Positions 59,761-64,000 of a stretch of 64,000 nucleotides of DNA are shown one piece after another. Each line of letters opens with the position of its first letter. The first letter of the stretch is position 1. This stretch comes from Streptomyces flaveus (lineage in GTDB: Bacteria; Actinomycetota; Actinomycetes; Streptomycetales; Streptomycetaceae). The notes below the pieces were generated by a model that had not been told where the DNA came from, did no database searches, and saw nothing but the letters and a program-made list of their open reading frames with translations. A program made the translations under genes and the position numbers. The stretch lies in assembly GCF_014647675.1 (NCBI RefSeq), contig NZ_BMPQ01000002.1, positions 427,171 to 491,170 on the forward strand. The letters run 5' to 3'.

Positions 59761-61717
59761 CGCTCATCATGGCCGTTGACGAGGGTTCCTGGACGAGCAC
59801 GGCGGGCAGGGCCACGTACGCCGTGACGCCCGAGCCCGCGGTGGGGCGCAGCTCCACATGGGCGCCGAGGCGGGAGGCGAGCGCGCCCACGACGTGGTGG
59901 CCGAGGAAGCGGGTGGGTGCCGTGAGGAAAGAGCCGCTGCCGGAGAGCAGGGCGTTGGCCTCGGCCATGCGTTCCAGGGTCATGCCGATGCCACGGTCGA
60001 CGACGGCCAGGCAGTACTCGGCGCCGTCCTGCCAGCCGTAGACCTCGACGGGCTGCTGGGGCGGGCTGAACATCAGGGCGTTCTCGAGGAGTTCGGCCAG
60101 CAGATGGGACAGCTCGGCGACGGCGTGGCCGCGGATGCGGCAGGCCGCGACGTCGACGGCCGTGACCCGGCGGTACTGCTCGACCTCCGAGACGGCCGAC
60201 TGCACCACCTCGGTGACGGAGACCATGCCCGGCCAGGAGCGGGCGGGCGCCTCCTCGCCGGCGAGGACGAGCAGGGACTCGGCGTTGCGGCGCATGCGGG
60301 TGGCCAGATGGTCGAGCTCGAAGAGTTCGGCGAGGGCGTCCGGGTCGATTTCCTGGTTCTCCAGGGCGGTGATCAGGCCGAGCTGGCGCCTGAGCAGCGT
60401 CTGGTTGCGGCGGCCGAGGCTGGCCAGGGACTCGGTGCTGTTGCGGCGCAGGACGGCCTGTTCGGCGGCGAGGCCCACAGCGGTGTGCTCGACGTTGCGC
60501 AGGGCGGCGGCCAGGCGGGTGATCTCCCGTGCGCTGCCCGGGAGTTGGGTCCGGTCCGAGCCGTCCGGGTCGCCCGGTTGGGGCGTGTCGGGGTCGGCCT
60601 CCTGGATGCGTTTGACGACCGTCGGCAGTCGGGTGCCCGCGACCGCGTCGGCCTCGTCGGCGAGGGCGCCGAGGGGACGGGTGATGGAGCGCGCGGAGAT
60701 GACGGCGAGCGCGACGGCCACGGCGACGATCAGCGCGCCGAGCCCGAGGAAGCCGCCGAGCTCGCGGGTGGCGGCGCTGCCGCTGTCGGCGGCGTCGGCC
60801 CGTACGTCGTCGCCGACGGTGCGCTGCACGTCGTGCAGGTCGTCGACGAGGGTCGTCATGTCCCGCCACCAGCGGGCCGGGGCGACGTTCAGCGATGAGC
60901 CGTCGGCACCGCGCTCGGCCTGCGTCTCGTAGCCGCTGACGCGCCGGGCGGCGGCCGTCCTGAAGGCGGCGTCGAGATCGGACTGCTGGGCGGATGTGGC
61001 GAGTTGGCGGAACTGGCCGAGCGCGGCGAGGCGGGTGGCGCGGATCTCGGTGAAGTCGAGGTACTCGCCGCCGCGGAAGCGTCCGGCCGCGAACACCCCG
61101 TTGAGCGAACCGCGTTCGAGGGCCACGGCCTCGGTGGCGCGGGCCAGGGCCTGCAGCGCCTGGACGCCCTCGGTGATACGGCGCTCGCCGTGGGCCGCGC
61201 CCGCGGACTCGGCGTCGATGAGGGCGGTGACGGCCTTCGTGTAGTAGGCCAGGGTGTCGGCCCGGTCGGCGGTGCCGGCGTCGACCTCGGCACGGGTGGC
61301 GGGAAGGTCGGCGAGGGGAAGCTGGGCATCGTCGAGGGCGGAGGAGGCTGCGTCCGGCAGATCACCGCTCTCCTCCGAGAGCACCGTTCGCAATGCGGAG
61401 CGGGCGTCGTCGGTACGGTCCCGCTGGTTCCGTACGTCGTCCTGGTACTCCTCGGCACCACCCAACAGCCCGTTGGTGAGCCCGCGTTCGCGCTGCACTT
61501 CCCGTACCAGATCCTGCACCCGCAACAGCACGCCCACCTGCGCCTCGGTCCCCCGCGCGGCGGACCAGTCGGCGGCACGGTCGGCGACGCCCAGCCCCGT
61601 CAGCACGAGCAGCAGGCAGGTCGGCACGGCCAGCACGATGGCCATGCGCCCACGGATGGAGTTCCAGCCGGGAAGGGCAGGAAGGGTGGGAAGTTTGGTC
61701 AGCACGTTCCCCGTCAT
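59756..61717 (-). CDS. NIT-domain sensor histidine kinase, CvnA-like
   Basis: A 653-residue membrane kinase: a helix at about 25-45, an extracytoplasmic nitrate/nitrite-sensing-type (NIT) helical domain (about 50-310, 'RERGLTNGLLGGAEEYQDDV', 'ALERGSLNGVFAAGRFRGGE'), a second helix (about 315-340), HAMP, a coiled coil and a GHKL ATPase ('AELSHLLAELLENALMFSPP', 'VDRGIGMTLERMAEANALLS'). In Streptomyces such kinases usually head cvn operons with roadblock, DUF742 and GTPase genes (CvnB-D). Here none follows, since the downstream gene is convergent, so it is an orphan. Confidence 0.88.
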   Translation of the reverse strand: MTGNVLTKLPTLPALPGWNSIRGRMAIVLAVPTCLLLVLTGLGVADRAADWSAARGTEAQVGVLLRVQDLVREVQRERGLTNGLLGGAEEYQDDVRNQRDRTDDARSALRTVLSEESGDLPDAASSALDDAQLPLADLPATRAEVDAGTADRADTLAYYTKAVTALIDAESAGAAHGERRITEGVQALQALARATEAVALERGSLNGVFAAGRFRGGEYLDFTEIRATRLAALGQFRQLATSAQQSDLDAAFRTAAARRVSGYETQAERGADGSSLNVAPARWWRDMTTLVDDLHDVQRTVGDDVRADAADSGSAATRELGGFLGLGALIVAVAVALAVISARSITRPLGALADEADAVAGTRLPTVVKRIQEADPDTPQPGDPDGSDRTQLPGSAREITRLAAALRNVEHTAVGLAAEQAVLRRNSTESLASLGRRNQTLLRRQLGLITALENQEIDPDALAELFELDHLATRMRRNAESLLVLAGEEAPARSWPGMVSVTEVVQSAVSEVEQYRRVTAVDVAACRIRGHAVAELSHLLAELLENALMFSPPQQPVEVYGWQDGAEYCLAVVDRGIGMTLERMAEANALLSGSGSFLTAPTRFLGHHVVGALASRLGAHVELRPTAGSGVTAYVALPAVLVQEPSSTAMMSG

Positions 61718-61929
61718 GCTCCGCGAGGCTACGGGCGGGCCGGTCAGGCGGCGGTTTCCCGCCCGTAAGACGTCGGTTCACAGGAACTCACGCTGCGTCG
61801 GGGGCAGTTGTGAGAAGGGGAGGTACGGGACGGAGGCGCGCCCACATCGTCCGCCCGGCCGGACGGGTTCGTGTCCGAGGGTTGAGAAAGGCCTTGAGCA
61901 CGCCATCGAGCCGACCTAACGTTCGGTCC

Positions 61930-62436
61930 ATGACGCAACCCGCCGCGTACGAACTCGCCCAGGTCAACATCGCCCGCCTCAAGGCCCCGTTGGATTCCCC
62001 TCAGTTGAAGGACTTCGTCGACGCCCTCGACCCGGTGAACGCGGTCGCCGACTCCTCGGACGGCTTCATCTGGCGCCTGCAGAGCGACTCGGGCAACGCG
62101 ACGGACGTCCCCGTCTTCGGCGACGACTGGCTGATCGTCAACATGTCGGTATGGCGCGACACCAACGCCCTCACGGCCTTCATGTACCAGGGGCAGCACC
62201 GGGAGTTGCTGTCCCGCCGCCGCGAGTGGTTCGAGAAGCTCCAGGAGGCGGTGACGGCCCTGTGGTGGGTCCCGGCGGGCCACCGCCCCACGGTCGCGGA
62301 GGCGGAGGCCCGTCTGCTGCACTTGCGGACACACGGGCCCACGCCGTACGCGTTCACGCTGCGGACGTCGTTCCCGCCGGGAGCCTCGGAGCCGGTGCTC
62401 GGCGAGGTGCCGGAGGGGCTGGGCTGCTCGGTCTAA
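61930..62436 (+). CDS. DUF3291-like protein
   Basis: A 168-residue soluble protein: 'ELAQVNIARLKAPLDSPQLK', 'DSSDGFIWRLQSDSGNATDV', 'VFGDDWLIVNMSVWRDTNAL', 'LTAFMYQGQHRELLSRRREW', 'ALWWVPAGHRPTVAEAEARL'. The pattern is that of DUF3291, an antibiotic-monooxygenase-like ferredoxin fold of unknown function, but the extended 'GHRPTVAEAEARLLHL' tail is typical of actinobacterial members. ATG 61930 gives the conserved N-terminus. Monocistronic by layout. Confidence 0.85.
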   Translation: MTQPAAYELAQVNIARLKAPLDSPQLKDFVDALDPVNAVADSSDGFIWRLQSDSGNATDVPVFGDDWLIVNMSVWRDTNALTAFMYQGQHRELLSRRREWFEKLQEAVTALWWVPAGHRPTVAEAEARLLHLRTHGPTPYAFTLRTSFPPGASEPVLGEVPEGLGCSV

Positions 62437-62441
62437 GTGGC

Positions 62442-63080
62442 TCAGGCCTGCAGGTCCGGGAACTCCGAGGGGGGCGCGACTGGCGGTCGGCGGTTGATGG
62501 CAGTGAGATCGATGGTAAGGGGAAACGGGACGGTCAGCTTCAGCCGATCGTGGTGGATGCCGGTGACGCCGTAGGTGTTCGTGGATCGATCGAGCTCGTA
62601 GGTGTAGACCACGGGCAGGCCCTCGCTCTCCTCCACGCGCCAGAAGTACGGAATGCCCGCTGCCGCGTATTTGCGGGGCTTGACCTCACGATCACGCGCC
62701 GTGGAGTCCTCGGAGACGACCTCGATGGCGAGGACGACGGCATCGGAGTGGTGCCAAGTCTGATGTGGTCCGGTAGCTGCGTCCGCCCGGTACACGAGGA
62801 CGTCAGGCTCGGGCCGGTTGCGTCGGTCCAGCCTGACGCTGAACTCCCGATCGACGTCGTACGCATCCGGTGCCTGGCTGAGCAGGGCGTACTCCAGAAG
62901 CCGGATCGTGCGCAGGTGAAAGCGGGTCTGCGGACTCACGAAGACGAGGCTCCCGTCGATCAGCTCCGTGTGCGGAGGAAGATTCGGGAGCCGGTCCAGG
63001 TCATCCGCCGTCCAGCCGCCCTCCGGCGGACGGGGCCACTCGTAGTCCTCGTCCAGCCCGTACTCGCGTCCGGCGCTCAT
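62442..63080 (-). CDS. Uma2-family (DUF820) putative endonuclease
   Basis: A 212-residue protein: 'WTADDLDRLPNLPPHTELID', 'GSLVFVSPQTRFHLRTIRLL', 'RNRPEPDVLVYRAD', 'VVLAIEVVSEDSTARDREVK', 'PRKYAAAGIPYFWRVE'. These carry the D ... E-V ... K triad of the PD-(D/E)xK fold (Asp in 'EPDVLV', Glu in 'AIEVVS', Lys in 'KPRKYA'). Uma2 proteins are abundant in Streptomyces, and their substrates are unknown. GGGAG lies just before ATG 63080. It stands alone. Confidence 0.88.
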   Translation of the reverse strand: MSAGREYGLDEDYEWPRPPEGGWTADDLDRLPNLPPHTELIDGSLVFVSPQTRFHLRTIRLLEYALLSQAPDAYDVDREFSVRLDRRNRPEPDVLVYRADAATGPHQTWHHSDAVVLAIEVVSEDSTARDREVKPRKYAAAGIPYFWRVEESEGLPVVYTYELDRSTNTYGVTGIHHDRLKLTVPFPLTIDLTAINRRPPVAPPSEFPDLQA

Positions 63081-63160
63081 GATCACTCCCATGGAACGGA
63101 GTCTGCCTGGCATCGTCAGCGTACCCAGGACGAACAGCGATTCGCCGCCCCATCGAGTGA

Positions 63161-64000
63161 TCAACCATCGAGGTGTTGACCTGCCTCGATCGCCCCCTCC
63201 ACCTCCGCCACCCGCTCCCGCTCCTCCACCGCGAAGCGCTCCGCGTCCAGCTTCTCCGCGATCTCCTCGTCCTGCGCCATCAGCAGATCCAGATTCGAGT
63301 TGCCCATCTCGAAGACACCCATGTCGACGTACGCCTGCTGGAGGCGCTTGCCCCACAGGCCGATGTCCTTGACGCAGGGGACGATGCGGCTGAAGAGCAA
63401 CTGGCGGAAGAGAGCGAGGAATTCGGACTGCTCGCTGTACTCCTCGGCCTCCGCCCTGGGGATGCCGAAGTTCTCCAGGACCTCGACGCCGCGCAGCCGG
63501 TCGCGCATCAGGTAGCAGCCCTCGATGACGAACTCCTCGCGTTCGCGCAGTTCGGCGTCGGAGAGCTGCTTGTAGTAGTCGCGCAGCGCCATGCGGCCGA
63601 AGGCCACGTGACGGGCCTCGTCCTGCATGACGTACGCGAGGATCTGCTTCGGCAGCGGCTTGTCGGTCGTATCCCTGATCATGCCGAAGGCGGCAAGCGC
63701 GAGGCCCTCGATCAGGACCTGCATTCCGAGATACGGCATGTCCCAGCGCGAGTCGCGCAGTGTGTCACCGAGCAGGGACTGGAGGTTGTCGTTGATCGGG
63801 TAGACCATCCCGATCTTCTCGTGCAGGAAGCGTCCGTAGATCTCCGCGTGCCGGGCCTCGTCCATCGTCTGGGTCGCGGAGTAGAACTTGGCGTCCAGGT
63901 CGGGCACGGACTCCACGATCCGGGCCGCGCACACCATCGCGCCCTGCTCGCCGTGCAGAAACTGGCTGAACTGCCAGGAGGCGTAGTGCTTGCGCAGCTC
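63161..64000 (-). CDS. ferritin-like diiron protein, 5' part beyond the window
   Basis: The window shows the C-terminal 279 residues; the frame is open past 64000 ('ELRKHYASWQFSQFLHGEQG' is read from the edge). Two helices carry diiron ligands: 'SATQTMDEARHAEIYGRFLH' and 'LAYVMQDEARHVAFGRMALR' (E-x-x-H twice). This is the ferritin-like/ribonucleotide-reductase-R2-like oxygenase group; p-aminobenzoate N-oxygenase (AurF) and fatty-acid-type diiron enzymes are relatives. A helical tail rich in Glu ends it. Substrate unknown. Confidence 0.82.
   Translation of the reverse strand, partial: ELRKHYASWQFSQFLHGEQGAMVCAARIVESVPDLDAKFYSATQTMDEARHAEIYGRFLHEKIGMVYPINDNLQSLLGDTLRDSRWDMPYLGMQVLIEGLALAAFGMIRDTTDKPLPKQILAYVMQDEARHVAFGRMALRDYYKQLSDAELREREEFVIEGCYLMRDRLRGVEVLENFGIPRAEAEEYSEQSEFLALFRQLLFSRIVPCVKDIGLWGKRLQQAYVDMGVFEMGNSNLDLLMAQDEEIAEKLDAERFAVEERERVAEVEGAIEAGQHLDG

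Overview
The window is high-G+C actinobacterial DNA and almost certainly comes from a Streptomyces chromosome. Supporting signs are the strong G/C bias at third codon positions, many GTG/TTG starts, ATGA/GTGA stop-start overlaps, DUF574-type methyltransferase and RsbU-type phosphatase genes, a CvnA-like sensor kinase, a sugar ABC transporter without its own ATPase, and a dispersed ~30-bp repeat of the kind common in streptomycetes.

Layout. (1) 1-5.2 kb: a decaying copper cluster (Met/His-rich membrane protein, PCuAC-like chaperone, the C-terminal stump of a P1B ATPase, and a stop-containing relative of the membrane protein). It ends at a 3' fragment of tRNA-Arg(CCG), which looks like an integration scar, and is followed by an AAA ATPase/nuclease gene. 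(2) 5.2-12.4 kb: a GAF-PP2C phosphatase, lipoprotein, two methyltransferases with atypical codon use, a flavodoxin-like protein, and a CmtR-like regulator with a CDF metal exporter behind a 34-bp perfect palindrome. (3) 12.5-21.6 kb: an arabino-oligosaccharide island with an ABC importer, two GH51 arabinofuranosidases, an internally deleted GH27 gene and a LacI regulator. Two TATCGATA operators lie in the divergent promoter region. (4) 22.4-27.4 kb: an arsenic island (arsI, arsO, two arsR, an aquaporin, arsC) with no ArsB/Acr3 pump. (5) 27.4-36.5 kb: alginate lyase, SGNH lipase, PAS-PP2C, flavohaemoglobin, and a PucR regulator next to a GABA-type permease.

(6) 36.5-43.4 kb: a mobile-element zone. 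It holds an IS605-group element (tnpA/tnpB) abutting the permease stop codon, a complete IS630 element with a frame-damaged transposase, a serine recombinase with a small Cys-rich partner, a truncated Mu/Tn7-type transposase and a Tn3 transposase remnant. (7) 43.4-48.5 kb: IclR regulator, membrane PP2C, HAD phosphatase and a membrane spermidine-synthase-like protein. (8) 48.6-53.2 kb: a kdpFABC operon led by an extra 27-residue membrane peptide. (9) 53.4-64 kb: secreted esterase, NERD-like protein, dual-specificity phosphatase, secreted Asn/Gly-rich SH3 protein, a RodA/PBP pair, a NIT-domain kinase, a DUF3291-like protein, a Uma2 protein, and a ferritin-like diiron protein cut by the window edge.

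How they work together. The importer brings in arabinose-containing oligosaccharides, which the signal-less GH51 enzymes cut inside the cell under LacI control. ArsC makes arsenite, ArsI releases arsenite from methylarsenite, and the aquaporin is the only exit encoded here. KdpFABC scavenges potassium. All functions are inferred from sequence reading; no database search was possible.
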